Shown: positions 15,911-28,639 of the stretch, piece by piece
Layout of the letters: every line of letters begins with the position of its first letter
Numbering within the stretch: position 1 is the stretch's first letter
DNA from: Cladocopium goreaui
Lineage: Eukaryota; Sar; Dinophyceae; Suessiales; Symbiodiniaceae
Reading direction: 5' to 3'
Length of the DNA: 64,000 bases
Assembly (NCBI GenBank): GCA_947184155.2
Contig: CAMXCT020000510.1
Coordinates: 1 to 64,000 of the forward strand
Translations under genes and position numbers: made by a program
The notes under the pieces: model-generated
Database searches by the model: none
Told to the model about the DNA's origin: nothing
Seen by the model: only the letters and a program-made list of their open reading frames with translations

Positions 15911-18900
15911 GTGAAAGCTGAAAGCTTTGAAGTGGTCGATTGGGACGGAGACCAGAAGATGGACCTCTTGCTTTGCATTCGGGACGAGAGTAGATCTGGA
16001 TCAACCAGGGTATTCTGGTATAACCACTCCGTTTTAGAAACCGAGGGCACGTCACCAACTGGGTCAGTGATCGTTTCAGTGGATCGAAGCACATCATGCG
16101 ACCTGCGAGCCGTAGATTTTGATGAAGATGGTGATGTTGACCTTTTCGTTGGTCAAGAAAAATACTTTGAGCGAGTGACTCCAACTAAGTTGGTTGAACG
16201 CACTGAGAATCCGCTGGCCATGTTTGATGGCCAGCTGGTGCAGCTCGTTGACATCGATGGTGATGGGCATTTAGATGTGATTCAGCGAGGCCAGAGAGAG
16301 TTGCTTTTCTTCCGCCGAAGTCTTGATGGCCGTTTCATTGAGCCTTTGGACAACCCGCTGACTGGCATCATTCGGAATCTTGTGAGATCTGTTAATATAA
16401 AGGCATCAGATACCAGAATGGATCATATACTTCGATTAGAAGGTTTCTATCACCGAATTGTACATGTTGCAGACTGGGATTCCGATGGCTTGCCTGATCT
16501 TTTTCAGATTGAATTTGGTCACGACGATCCCAACCGATGGGGATTGCGCTGGGAGTGCCAGAAATACTATCGACACGTCGTGAACCGAGACCTGAAATAC
16601 AACTCTCATTTTACCAGCTATGAAGACATTGAGACTTCTGGCGGGGATGCCAGGAGCCTCCAACTCATAGACTGGAACAAGGATGGGTGGGACGATGTCA
16701 TGGTGCAGCCAAATCAGTACTCTGATAGCATCTACTTGTATGAGGTGAATGAAAAGAAAACTCAGAAAGTGTCAGGAGTTCTCGACAAGGTGAAGTCGTT
16801 TACGCCCTACGACGATAGCCTTGTACTTCTTGACTGGGACGCGGATGGTAACATGGACCTAATTGCCACCTCTAAAGACAGGTTGGTCTTTTATCAGATG
16901 GTGTCTGGAAAATTCCAAGCCAATCCGGACCATCCCTTGAGTCAATTTCGATTGACCGTCGAAGAGTCTGACCGGCGAATCGTGCCTGTAGATTGGGACC
17001 AAGATGGAGACATGGATTTATTTGTCATCCAGATCTGGAATGAGAAGAGGCAATATTTTGAGCAGCAACATGATGGCAGCGTCAAAGAGCGGTCAATTGA
17101 GTTTGGAGCTCCATTTGAATCGTTAATGCTTTCAGACGCTTGGGTTCAGTCCTTGGGATGGCATTTTCTAGATTGTGATGGAGATGGTGACATGGACCTG
17201 GTGCGGTCCCGCAAGCACGGGTCCGCAGATTATTATTTGCGACTTCAAGCCTGTGAGCACAAGGAGGATGGGTCCTTGCACTGCGACGATGACTTTCGAT
17301 GCTTGGGAACCGATTTTAGCCTTTGGAACCCCAGTGCATTTGCTGGTTTTGGCATGGCTGTGGCAATAGGTGTTGGGTCAGAAGATGGACGGCTCAAAAT
17401 CTTGGCAGCTCATCAATCTCAGAGACACCCTGTGCTTTGGACGGCCGGATTTTGCAAGCCTAGCGACTCATGCAACCAGAAAGGCACTTGCATAGCCAGG
17501 CAGGTCAACTGTGAATGCAACCCAGGCTATGAATCCAAGGATTGCTCTCGTTGCGAGCCACAGTACTACACAGCTTCGCTGGATGGAAGGCACATGCGTA
17601 GCTGCGAGGAATGTCCTGGGGAGGTCGGAGGCCAAGTTTGCTACGGTCGAGGACGTTGCTTTGATGATGATGTGGCAGCGAAAGCTGTGACAGAGGCAGG
17701 GGATTACACAGCTACACTCACAGCCACAGGGAACGGCTCATGCCTCTGCTCTGAGGCTCATTGGGAATTCTGCTGGAAGATTGGGGGAATGGGAGGGGTA
17801 CATACACAAATTTAGATTAAAAAGACATTTTAATATGGTTATTGGGTGCTCTGTATTTAACTTTGTTCGTGTGTGTGATTTCATTTGGCGGCGCCAGGAA
17901 GCACAAGGGCGGGCGCAAGATCCATGTTCACTCATGTTCATGTGCAGCAGTTGTGCCGTTGAGCCATGTGCGAAACCTACTTGTTATATCATGTTATATG
18001 ATGTTGTTCAGGCTTCAGAACTTTGCGTAAGCCTGGTATGCATGAGCCCGCGCTATTCCTGCGCGTAGATAAAATTGTGCGCATCCGCATAAGCTGCGGC
18101 ATAAACGAATAAGCCATCCCATACTGTAACCCCTTCAGAAAGACAAGCTATAATGCCCCCCTTTGTTGGGTGGAGTCCGATTTGATTCCTGGCCACACCT
18201 TTTCGACTTGGAACATTGAACATGTTTTTGCAGGAATCAAAAGTTGGGACATTCCTTCGCAGTGAAACGCGTACTGCCATCAAGATCTAGAACAAATAAA
18301 AGATAATAAAAGATTAGATCTTCTACCGCGCCGACATTTTTCACCATTTATTTGTGTGCATTGATAACGTTGTGTGTTCGCAAGACGCGGCAAAGGGGTG
18401 CGCAAGGTTGTTCTTACGAACACGCCAGCAGCGAGGTTTGATCGAATTGGCTAGGAGATCGTAAGTTGATTTATTTTGTACCATGCCATATTATATATTG
18501 TATCATTTGGGAGTATAGGTAATGACACTCGGTCCCACGCTACTGTAGTAATTGTACCATATATTGTATTGCAATCATCTCGCAAGACGGCGCAGACGGC
18601 AAGACGGCGCAAGACGGAACAGACACAACAGACGGCGCAGACGGAGCACCGACAAAATTCCGCCCGCAATGGAATGAAGGTTTTATTCCAACTTGTAATC
18701 GCTGGGCGGATAGGACAACAAACTTCTTGAGAGCTGTCCACGACATTGATGCACATCGCGCCAGCCATAGATTTGGTTGCGGAAAACAAGGGGCCCTTAT
18801 ATCATCCTAGGTCATAGCTCTGCCAATAGGATTTGCTACAGCTAACCCATTTGCATTGCAAGAAATTTGAGGCTGTACCAATACGGGTTTGATTTGGTCA

Positions 18901-21182
18901 CGCGACGCAGGACATCAATATAATATATTCAAATCCAATAGAATTAGCTGCCGAGAATTTGTTTGTATAACCTTGTGCCCTTCAGAATCATCGCTGTGCG
19001 CAATGCTTCGGCTACTTTTAACCAAATCTCCAAGTATAGATGAAACAGGCTGTGCCATGGTGATTCCCTGATGTGACTCTCCACTACCTGATGTGACTTT
19101 TCTGTATCGCCGCCGTGCCATGGGGATGGTGTGACTTTTCCCGCCTGATGTGACTTAAGTACGGGGCTCGTATTGTAATCTATTGTATTTGACCCTTGGG
19201 GATTAGTTTCCAAGGACCCGCATCAGATACTTTTGTCCTGTGAGGCTGACTTCTATGGTGTAGATGAGGATGGCAGGACGGATAAAGCTGAATAACAAAT
19301 GTTATATGATAAAGACATTTTCCAGGATTGCACAACTTGATAAGCCTGGGATTGGAGAGCTGGAGTTGCATATTGTTTGTTTCTCAACTTCGTGGGATAA
19401 CACGGCACCGAGATACACTATACATACAGTATACATACACGGATAAGATAACTTACTAAGATTAAGGACATGTTTCTTTGCTGAAGGTTTCTCGTTGTAC
19501 TTTCGCAGAACAACGCTGACCTTGGATATGACCTTGGCAGGACTACCTGCGTGGATGGATTCTGCCCCGCTGGAACTGAAGAGAGGGACGGAGGATGCTA
19601 TCCTTGTGATGAAGGTTCTTCTTCTCTTGCAGGGCTCCCCTGCACGAAATGTCCACTTGGAACATATTCAGAGGCGGGCAACAGCAGCTGCCTGGAATGC
19701 CCTCCAGGAACTATTTCCGATTCTGAAGGGGCTTCAGCGTGTGATGCATGTCTTGCAGGAAAATACGAAGTCAAACGTCAATCGTGCGCTGACTGCACCG
19801 TTGGAACATTTTCATTTGCTGGAGACGGTTCATGTACCAAATGCTCAGCTGGCACAGTGGCGCCAAAGCAAGGTGGCAGCACATGTGCTCTTTGCCCACG
19901 AGGCAAATATTCTCAGGAGGGAAGTGCGAGATGCGACCCATGTCCTCGAGGCACGGTTTCTGAATCAGGCAGTGGAAATTGCAGCGCATGTGATGCAGGT
20001 CGTTTTTCCCAAGATTTGTTAACTTGTGAGCCTTGCCCTGGGGGAACATTTGCTCCTCGGGGTAGTCCCAAATGCCAGCAGTGCAGTCAAGGGAAGTATT
20101 CTGGCATCGGAAGCGAGAGTTGCCGGGATTGCCCTCCAGGAACCATATCCAATTCTCAAGGGGCTTCAGAGTGTGTTAGATGTCCCCCAGGAAGGGGAGA
20201 ATTCAATCGGCAGGCTTGCATTGACTGCCCCGTTGGAACAATTTCATTCGGTGGAAACGGTTCATGTACTAAATGCTCAGCTGGCACAGTGGCGCCAAAG
20301 CAAGGTGGCAGCACATGCGATCGTTGTCCAGAAGGCACATATTCTGAGGAGGCTGCTGCAAAGTGTACCCCTTGTGATCCAGGCACTGTTGCAAGTGCAG
20401 CCAGCGGAAACTGCAGTGAGTGTACTGCAGGCCGTTTCTCCAAGGACCTGACAACTTGCGAGCAATGCCCTGCGGGCAAATATGCTTCGCTCCGCAGTTT
20501 CCAATGTACCGGGTGTCCCTCGAATCACGTGGCCAAGCCTGGCAGCGGTAAATGTGAAAGCTGTGAAAGCAGAATCATCCGATCAACGCCTGATGCAACC
20601 AAGCAGAGCTGCCAGCCCGAAAGCATGGATTTGATTCTTGCAGTGATCTCCGCAATTGCATCTTCATGTTTCTGCTTCTTGTGCTTGCTTGGATTCCATG
20701 GTCGAATTGCCCTTGCTGACATATCTGCTCAGGGCGAAAAGAATGTGATCACCACCGTCAATTCGCATTTCCTGATGAAATCTTGGTGCCCACAGGTCAC
20801 GTTTGCTGGCACTGGAGTTCCCCACTTAGACGGCACCTCTTCGAAAGTGAAGGCCTTAAGTTCATTCCAATTGACTTTGCATGGCAAAAGTGAGAAGCCA
20901 TTGGACACCTCCATGGGGCATGTCACTGTGAAGTTCCCACGTGCTTATCTTCAGATCGGTCTATGGCGGTGTCCTCTCCTTGGTTGGTGCTTGCTCTTTG
21001 GCGCAGCGGCTGCCGCCGCTATGATCCAACTCGAGTGGTCCCTGATATTGCTGGTTGCTGGTCTGGGCATTTTGGTTGGGGGTTTGGCCTTCGTTTGGAG
21101 ACAGAGGCAGCGTAGGGGGTCGGGCATCAAAAAGGGAACGTTTCTAGAACAAATTCTATCCATGCAATTCTACCAAGCATAA
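15911..21182 (+). CDS. FG-GAP/VCBS, EGF-like and cysteine-rich repeat membrane protein
   Basis: Join of 15911-17797 and 19509-21182, about 1,186 residues; the 5' end is incomplete because the frame opens at an acceptor (TGTGAG before 15911) with no ATG. Exon 1 has about eight Asp-rich calcium-binding FG-GAP/VCBS loops (for example DWDGDQKMDLL, DFDEDGDVDLF, DWDQDGDMDLF, DCDGDGDMDLV). An EGF-like cluster follows (CNQKGTC ... CECNPGYESKDC). Exon 2 carries repeated cysteine motifs of ephrin-receptor/GCC2-GCC3 type (CPPGTISDSEGAS, CSAGTVAPKQGGSTC), a hydrophobic segment near 20630-20700 and two more near 20955-21100. The probable role is a surface adhesion or receptor-like protein. The join at GGG/GTACAT (17798) and the pyrimidine-rich TTTCGCAG acceptor (19508) keeps phase 0. 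More small exons in the intron cannot be excluded. Confidence 0.8.
17798..19508 (+). other. Intron of the FG-GAP gene
   Basis: 1,711 bases from a GT donor to TTTCGCAG. It contains repeated words (CTGATGTGACTT near 19070-19155; CAAGACGGCG near 18580-18650) but no recognisable ORF. Confidence 0.6.
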
Positions 21183-21489
21183 ACCCTAAATTCCTAATTG
21201 AGCAGTATTGAGCAGTGCAAACATTCAGTGCCCCGACAAGTCGCAAAATGATTCACCACGGTTTTGCACCAGGCAGGGCCGTTTTGGAAGCCCTTTGTCG
21301 AAGCGTCATCGGCAATTCCTCCGAGAGTGCCATTTGCCGCCCAAGCGTTGTGAGCGAGGACCTGATCGTTCCATGACTGCTGGACAATTACATGATTTCG
21401 TGCAGTGGCCCGGCAGCGTGTTAAGGATACTTCCGAGCATTTTCGAGCGGTGGGTGTGGCTTTGGGTAGCATCGTAGAACAGTATATAA

Positions 21490-21720
21490 GACGGGATGCA
21501 TGTTTTTTGGACCTGGGCCCCGGGCACCCTTTTTTGGACTTGTACATGTTTTTTTGACATGGCTGGATTTTTTTTGGACCTGGGGGCACAAAAAATGTGG
21601 GGGACGTGCCTGTGTGTTTTCTGGACCCTGTGGGGATATTTTTTTGGACCTGCATGTATTTGTGCTGGACCCAGGGAATCTTTTTTAGACAGCCAAATTA
21701 ATTGTTGTTCTTGCCTGGCG
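21490..21720. repeat. T-tract/GGACCTG degenerate repeat
   Basis: Recurring TTTTTTTGGACCTG-like words with T-runs of 5-8. The same TTTTTGGACC word builds the inverted repeat at 23334-23486, so the two are related. Confidence 0.7.
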
Positions 21721-22049
21721 GGGCTGGCCAAGGGCCCCCAGGTTCAAGACAACACCGCCGCCTTCTTTCCCAGCCTTCTTCGCGGCCACCTTTTTGGCAA
21801 AAAACTGCGATCTTTCTTCCGGGCCACCTCAGAAGTGCGTTCTACCTCAACCCCTTAATAAACGATGCCCCCAACATGCAAGGACCGTGTTCATCATGCT
21901 GGTGCAAGCATGGCTCAAGACCTCGCGCATGCCGGAAAAGCTTTGGCAGCAAACAGCTGTCACACAAAAATGCAGCACGCGGTGTTATGTCAGCAGTTTC
22001 AGGGGAATAGCCCCGCTGAGAGAAAGAAAACAGGCGAAAAAGAAATTTC

Positions 22050-22370
22050 TGGCGTTTGAATGGGATTTAAGGGACATAGATGGCGCAACTCATTTTCAAG
22101 GTATTGCAATGCAATTGTAAAAGTCTATTTCAATATATTTTTGTCAAAATATGTTGAAAAATGAGATTTCTAGCCATAAAATTCTGTCCGCAATCAGTTT
22201 TAAAACATTCAGTGGTTCATTTTCAAGGTATTGCAATGAATTTGTTCGAAGATTTGAATGCGATTTAAGGGACATAGATGGCGCAACTCATTTTTGAACC
22301 CATCGAAAAAGAAGTTTCTGGCGTTTGAACGGGATTTAAGGGACATAGATGGCGCAACTAATTTTTAGGA
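22050..22370. repeat. Interspersed GGGACATAGATGGCGCAAC repeats
   Basis: The block GGGATTTAAGGGACATAGAT plus GGCGCAACT occurs near 22060, 22260 and 22330. CATTTTCAAGGTATTGCAATG occurs twice between them. The related GTTGCGCCATCTACC, in inverse orientation, is near 22511. No gene is seen. Confidence 0.7.
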
Positions 22371-23333
22371 TAAACGATCTAGGGGAATTATATATATATA
22401 TGTATAATATATTTACAATACAAACGTGTGTAATCTGCAGTATAAACAAGCAAAACTTATCGGAAATGTAGTAAACTTAGTTAACAATACCCTCATGTAC
22501 TGTAATGGCAGTTGCGCCATCTACCTTTTCATTTTAAAGTAGGGCGGTTGTTCCTTCAATTGGCGGAACTCGTTTTATGTTCCAGCTAAAATAGCGCCAT
22601 ATTCTTTCTCACCCCGCGGTGCCATCTTATGGGTATTTTGGTTTTTGAGTTGAGCCATCTACTTTTAGGTTGGTATAATTTTAGCATCTCTGGGAGGACG
22701 TTCATAGATTTTCTAGTGGTCCCTGATTTTCTAGAGAGGCACTGGTAGGTAATTTTGGTTTGTTTCAAAACATGCTAAAAATCCAGTCCCATCTCTCTCC
22801 TGTCCAAGTTTGCAACACTTGCCGCATCTCACTGCATCTCATTGCAGCCGTCGAATAATTCGAAAAATTCGATGGGTTGGATGTTGGGCTTTAGAAAAAG
22901 AGAACCATTCCCCGGAAGTTGTTTTCAAACAAAATGATTTCGTAATTTCAACATTATGCAATTCAAGCAGGGTAATGTTTTTCTAAGAAAAAATGCTATC
23001 CATAGCTTCGAAAATGCACTTCTTGGGCGTTGCCAGTTTTCTAGGATACCTCAAATTGGTTTGATGTCTGTAGCTAGATTTTCTTGGGTCCCTAATTTAT
23101 ACAACAAACATTTTCTAGTAGAAAATCACAGGCCCCAACCTGACCCGGTGAACTCGTACAGGGATCTTCCTGCCATGTTGCATGGTAGCGCAGCTCTAGC
23201 CCCCTAGTGTCTGAAGAATTGCGATCAAGACGCAGCTTGGAGAATCTATCCAAAGAGGGTGTGGTTTGGGGAAGGGCCAGGTCCAGAAGGAGGGCACGCA
23301 GGTCCAGCAGGAGGGTGCGCAGGTTATGGAAAA
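22371..23333. other. No recognisable gene
   Basis: A/T-rich unique sequence with a short TATATA patch near 22390. The last 70 bases contain AGGTCCAGAAGGAGGGCACG-type repeats leading into the inverted repeat. Confidence 0.55.
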
Positions 23334-23486
23334 CACTTTTTTTGGACCTCGTTCCATTTCTTTTGGACCTGGACACTTTTCATGGACCTTACTACAATTC
23401 TTTTGGAGATGGCTACCCGGAATTGTAGTAAGGTCCATGAAAAGTGTCCAGGTCCAAAAGAAATGGAACGAGGTCCAAAAAAAGTG
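23334..23486. repeat. Perfect 67-bp inverted repeat with a 19-base loop
   Basis: The left arm 23334-23400 (starting CACTTTTTTTGGACCTCG) is the exact reverse complement of 23420-23486. The loop is 23401-23419. With one mismatch the arms extend a further 8 or so bases. Each arm contains three GGACC words, tying it to the degenerate repeat at 21490-21720. A transcript would fold into a long hairpin. Confidence 0.93.
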
Positions 23487-24654
23487 ATTTCCATATAAGT
23501 CCATTCATTTTCCACCCGGACCATTCGTCATAGTGGGTTTGAAGGTGCTTCGGCAGCTGCTTGATTGAGTTTGATGTCAATTTCTGTTGTTTCTACTGGG
23601 TATGTATTAATTATGCCCTCTTTTCTTTTCCACCCGGAGTCACTAGAGATTCTGTTTGGACACAACCAGCTGGTCGGTGGGAAGTTTGGGCGCAGGAAGG
23701 GCGATTGACAGATTGCTAGCCATCCATCACCGAGGTACTTTGAGACCTTCATCAAGGACCGGTCCATGTACTACGTTTTTTGGCGTTTTGTTGATCTTTT
23801 CTGTGTGTTTGGGTCAGGCCACTGCCGGTCCAAGCCAGGACCAGGCAAGCTTTAGCCCGTAGTCTTTGCCAATTTTTGAGGACTTGGAACTTGGAATCAT
23901 CCAAGATAAGCAATATCAATTATATAAGCATAATCATAAGCAATATTTGCATATATTTGCGTTGATCATTTTGACCTCCATGTGGGTGTGTGTCTGAAAA
24001 TTTGCTACCCCGACCATATCTGAGTAATTATGGAACAATGAAAACCGTGGAAAAGTGTTGATAAACAATTTATGATAAACCATTGGATGTTGGGAAACAC
24101 AATTCTCAGACAAAATCACCAAGTCGCTTTTCCCCTAGTCTTCCCATGCATTTTTTGTAGCAATGGTTGCAAATCCGTTTCTTTTTGTAAAACGTTATCA
24201 AGAACCCCCAAAAACAACTTGATATCCTTTTCCCACTGCTGGGCGTGCCCAAGGTGTGTGCAAATATCGTGCAGCCTTTGACGAAACCTTTCCAAGTTTC
24301 CTTTGTCGAGCTGGTTGGCCCAAGCCCAATGGAATGGTTTGTGAGCCACTACTGGGGAATGGGTGTGCGACACTTCAAAAGTGCCATCCGCACTTTGGGC
24401 TGCAAAAAAGGGACCTGAGCTCCAAGTAGGGTGATGGAAGTAAACTCTCACACAAGGTAGCCTGATAGACTGCTGACAACCCTCTTGATTTTGCTTGAAT
24501 GCTTGAGGACCAGGAATATCCCAAGTTGATTGAGGTCAAACTTCGAACTACCTCGAACCCAGAGCGAGCTGTCCATTCAAAAGATCTAAATTCGACCTAT
24601 CCCATTGTTTTAACATGTTCCGTCCAACCCGGACGTTGCTCCACACTTACAACC
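23487..24654. other. No recognisable gene
   Basis: Mixed unique sequence. The minus-strand frame 24116-24451 (111 codons) has ordinary composition but no motif I recognise. Confidence 0.5.
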
Positions 24655-24738
24655 ACCACCATCATCATCATCATCATAATCATCATCACCATCATCATCA
24701 TCATCATCATCATCATAATCATCATCACCATCATCATC

Positions 24739-24769
<31 letters not shown>

Positions 24770-24775
24770 CCAGTG
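24655..24775. repeat. CAT microsatellite
   Basis: CATCAT runs with occasional CAC and AAT, about 120 bases. Confidence 0.9.
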
Positions 24776-24828
24776 TCAACTCAGGTGGAATGTGGTAATA
24801 GTAACACCATCAACTTGTATGTATTATA

Positions 24829-25115
24829 TTCATAAGAGATCATAAATCCGGCGCCCCCTATGAGACATTTGTTGAATGGTGTAATCACATCCGCTTATGT
24901 TCATAAGGGATCAAAAATCCACCACCGCCCCTTTGACAAATTTGTTGAATAAGGAAGAACATCAACTTATCTTCATAAGGGATCAAAAAACCAACCACCC
25001 CCTTTGACAAATATGCTGAATCTGAAAATAGCATCAGCATCTCTCCATAAGGGATGAACAATCCCCCACCTCTGTGGCAAATATGTTGATTCTGATGAAA
25101 GCATCACCTTGTCTT
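24829..25115. repeat. About 72-bp repeat, four diverged copies
   Basis: Units start with CATAAGGGATCAAAAATCC-like words near 24829, 24902, 24975 and 25046, each followed by a C-rich stretch and TTTGACAAATNTGTTGAAT. The array lies between two trinucleotide microsatellites that run in opposite orientation. Confidence 0.8.
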
Positions 25116-25124
25116 TTTAAGGGC

Positions 25125-25290
25125 TGATGATGATAATGATGATGACGACGACGACGAGACCTTGGTGATGATGAGGACGATGACGATGACAATGACGATG
25201 ATGATGATGATGGTGATGATGATGATGGTGATGATGGTGGTGGTGCTGATGATGACGATGATGATGATGATGATTATGATGATGATGGTC
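25125..25290. repeat. GAT microsatellite
   Basis: GATGAT/GACGAT runs, the complement of the CAT microsatellite at 24655-24775. Confidence 0.9.
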
Positions 25291-25859
25291 ATTCACCACA
25301 TATACATCTACATATTGAAAGTCCACCGACATGGCATTTCAAAAATACGCAGCGCTTCCGCAATTCCGGCGCAGAGCCACGTCAGGGTTGCACCGAACAT
25401 GTTTTAACCCATGCCGCAGGGTAATTGATGGCAGACGAACCTTGGGAGCTGACCACTTCTCCAGGTGTGAATCTAAGTTGGGGACCACATGTTTTGCCAT
25501 CCATATCATCTATATATGGGAGTTTGTAAGAACTCCGCGCCTATTCGTTTAGTCTTCCATGATCCCCGATGAGCCATTTTTAGCTTTCACTCGAAAAAAA
25601 GATCAGAGGGAAAAAAATAACGTTGAACGTTGGTTCTGAAAATGATTTGTGTCCAGATTCTTGAAATCTAATTGTTTATTTTTCTGTCTTTCTGCAGCTA
25701 TTTTGTGCTTTTGGTTTCTTCATTTCATTGTTTGTTGTCGGAATCGTGCGCCAACGAATGCGTTTCAGATTCTGCACACGGAAGGTGCCTGGTAGGTGGT
25801 CGCTACACTCCTTTTTTGATGATTGCAGCCATTGGCATCGAAAATGGTCCGTGTGAGAC

Positions 25860-26140
25860 ACGGCCCTTTTTTTCCTTTTCCTCTCCCTTTCCTCTACCGT
25901 TCCTCTCCTTTTTCCTTTCCCTTCCTTTACTCTTCCTTTTCCTTCTCCTTTCCTTTTTCCTTTCCTTTTTCTTTCCTTTTTCCTTTTCCTTTCCTGTTCC
26001 TTTCCTTTTCCTTTTCTTTTCCTTTTTTCCCCTTTCGTTTTCCTTTCCTTTCTCTTTCCTTTTCCTTTCCCTTTCCTTTTCCTCTCCCTTTCCTATTCTT
26101 TCCTTTCCCTTCCTTTACTCTTCCTTTCCCTTTTCCCTTT
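25860..26140. repeat. Polypyrimidine tract (CCTTTTCCTTTCC)
   Basis: About 280 bases of almost pure C/T on the plus strand in irregular CCTTTT units. It could form triplex DNA. It precedes an exon-like segment, as does the second tract at 28640-29030. Confidence 0.88.
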
Positions 26141-26485
26141 GTTCGCTCACGTGAATCCTTTGGTCAAGGTGTGAAGCCAGCCCTTGGAAAAGGGATAGGA
26201 CCAAAAAAAAACGTATGAAAAAACATTTGAAAGGGCTCGGGGTTTTTACAACCCCCATATATTGCTCCAGGATGGAAAATCATTGCCTGGAGTTCCTGAG
26301 TTCGCTCCCTGTTTTGCTTTTCATCCAACATGAATATCTCCAGAAAGTGGCTATCAATCATTGCTGTTTGAGTCATATAAATATATATATATAATTAGAT
26401 TGTCAATCCTCGAGCCCCTCATGTTTTTTTTTGCCAAGCCTACAAGTAGGTTTTAATACTTTCTTCTCAGGTAAGCATGCTGGGT

Positions 26486-26596
26486 CGTTTGGGAGCAGCC
26501 GTGGCCCGCGTGGATTGGCCTATTGGGTTTGCACGTTTAGCAACAGCCAATGGCATGTGAAAGCGGAGCTTGGGGATGGAAACTGGAAGGAGCCCC
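26486..26596 (+). CDS. Exon fragment with YWVCTFSNSQW motif (partial gene)
   Basis: The frame reads LAYWVCTFSNSQWHVKAELG and ends WKEP before a possible GT donor at 26597. The motif matches, from memory, a protein family expanded in dinoflagellates in which a W(V/I)CTF-N-QW block is followed by a DE-LPL-R-WCLFE block. The second block is seen at 29371-29490. Function is unknown. At least one linking exon would be missing, since the phases of these two pieces do not match. The first exon boundary is uncertain (AG at 26469-26470 is one option). Confidence 0.4.
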
Positions 26597-26639
26597 GTTG
26601 TGAGTTTGAACGAAATGGGCCCAACCGCTACCTATGAAT

Positions 26640-27839
26640 CATATCGGTAGCTGGGATACACTATGACACACTACCTTTCAGGGTGCCACCAGTGTTGCAA
26701 GATGTCTCGTTGGAATGCTTTCTTTAACCCCTGCAGTGCATCCAGGTTGCCTCCGTGACATATTGATACTTTTTGGTCCTTGTTCGTCCATGTTCTTCAC
26801 CTTCCGTGACCCAATCCAATCGCAGTGTTGTTGCAGGAGTCGTCTTTCTACCTGGCTCTTAAAAGTCCCTTGTGCAGAGGAACAGCCACTTGGACCTGGA
26901 ACCTTCATGTTGTCACCGGATGGTTGGATATACAAATCTAATCAGGCCTAACCAGGCAATAAACCGCATTGGTGTTGAAGTTTAAACGTGTTTCAAGGTT
27001 TCAAGGTGTTTAAAGCATGCTTTGCCCCCATCCCAAAAAGTACCGGTAAGCTGAAAGCAGACTACTGGCTTTAGATACAAGATGATACAAGTTGCCTTCC
27101 AGCTTTGGGTACTTTTTGGATGCTTTTGGAGGCTTTGGTACTTTGCTGTCCAATGTCGGATCAAGGCTGCGCTTACTTCATTCACGGATCCTATAGACAA
27201 CCAAGTAATGTAGAAAAATATATGATATACTTCGAGTGATCCTTAGCGTGGAATTTTAGACAACGGTCCAGATACAAGTATCTGTCCGGAGAACATAAAG
27301 GCAATCCCATAGAATGACACGTCAATTGCAGTTGTCATTTGCAGCGTGTGGGATGCCTGTACGCGTCTAGACAATCAGAAGAGTGTCAGTATACCAAACA
27401 GCTACAAAACAGTTAGATGCATTTCGGATTTCTAGCCTTAGCTGAACCTACGGGATGGCGATGGAGAGAGAGATTTTGGATTTCTACTTGCCAGGTTGCA
27501 GGATCAGATGCGCAAACATGTCAGCAGGCCTCCTGTCATTCCTGCCAAGCGCTAAGTAAAGATCCGTGTCTTAAAACATAAACAGGTGGCTAAAAGCAGT
27601 GCCAAGCCAAACATGTCTAAACTTGGCTGTAGGCCATGTTCTGCAAACAGGCAAGCTCAAGACAAACAAGCACAAAACATGCAGGACTTCCGCCTGGCAG
27701 GCCCCCAGACCATATGCACAAACATGGCAGCCATATCTGAATGCGTTGCCTTGACATCCGATATCATCCCGTTCAAAACCATATTGTTAGCTGAAAGATG
27801 CTGAAAGCAACATATATTCTGGCAATTTCTGGCGTATTG
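26640..27839. other. No recognisable gene
   Basis: Unique sequence of ordinary composition. If the exon fragments on either side belong together, this is intronic. Confidence 0.5.
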
Positions 27840-28340
27840 TCTATTTTCAATAAATGCCGACATTCTTCTGACATTCTTTCTGCCACTCCATCTTGCATTC
27901 ATTTTATCTGACTTTTCATTTGGCATTCTATCTGGCATCATCTTTAGCACTCTATCTGGTAGATATTCAAATATTCTGACATTATATTTGCCGTTTTTTT
28001 CCTGATATACGGCTAATATCTTGACATTCTATCTGACATATATTTTGACATTCTATCCGACATTCTATCTGACATCTTCTATCTGGCATCCTTTCCGGCA
28101 CTTTACTTTCTGGTCTCTGTTTGGGCCTACCAATAAAATATCAGATAGAATGCCAGATAAACTGTCTGAATATTTGCCAGATAGAAAGTCAGATATGTCA
28201 GACTATATGTCAGATGGAATGCCGTCAGAATGTCACATAAAACGTCAGAATGTATGTCAGATAGAATGCCAGAAAAAGTGCCGGAATACATGTCAAATCA
28301 TGCCAACTAGAGCGCTAGGAAAATGCCAGATAGAAATGGT
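27840..28340. repeat. Inverted pair of GACATTCTATCT minisatellites
   Basis: 27840-28110 is built of plus-strand words such as TGACATTCTATCTGGCATTC. 28140-28340 is built of the reverse complement (GATAGAATGCCAGATAGAA). The unit is about 11-13 bases and the symmetry centre is near 28125. The whole is an imperfect long palindrome. Confidence 0.8.
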
Positions 28341-28639
28341 ATGCCAGATGCAAGTAGGATGTAGGAATATGCGTCAGGATATATGCCATGGCGGGGATCA
28401 GACTAAGCAAGTTAATAGATTGTTTTGGTAATGACATTTAAAGGGTTTTGTTGTAAAGGATGGGCCTTACTTGGTATAGAAAAGGCTCAGATTTTGGCAA
28501 ACAGATTTCGTGAAAGATCTGAAAGATCCCCATTAGGTCCATTAAAGGGCCAATGGGTCACGTATGTTAAGTCCACCAGTCCCCCTGCAAAGCCCCGCAT
28601 GCTGGTGGCCCAACTTTATGGTAAGGCTCTTTCTCTTCT

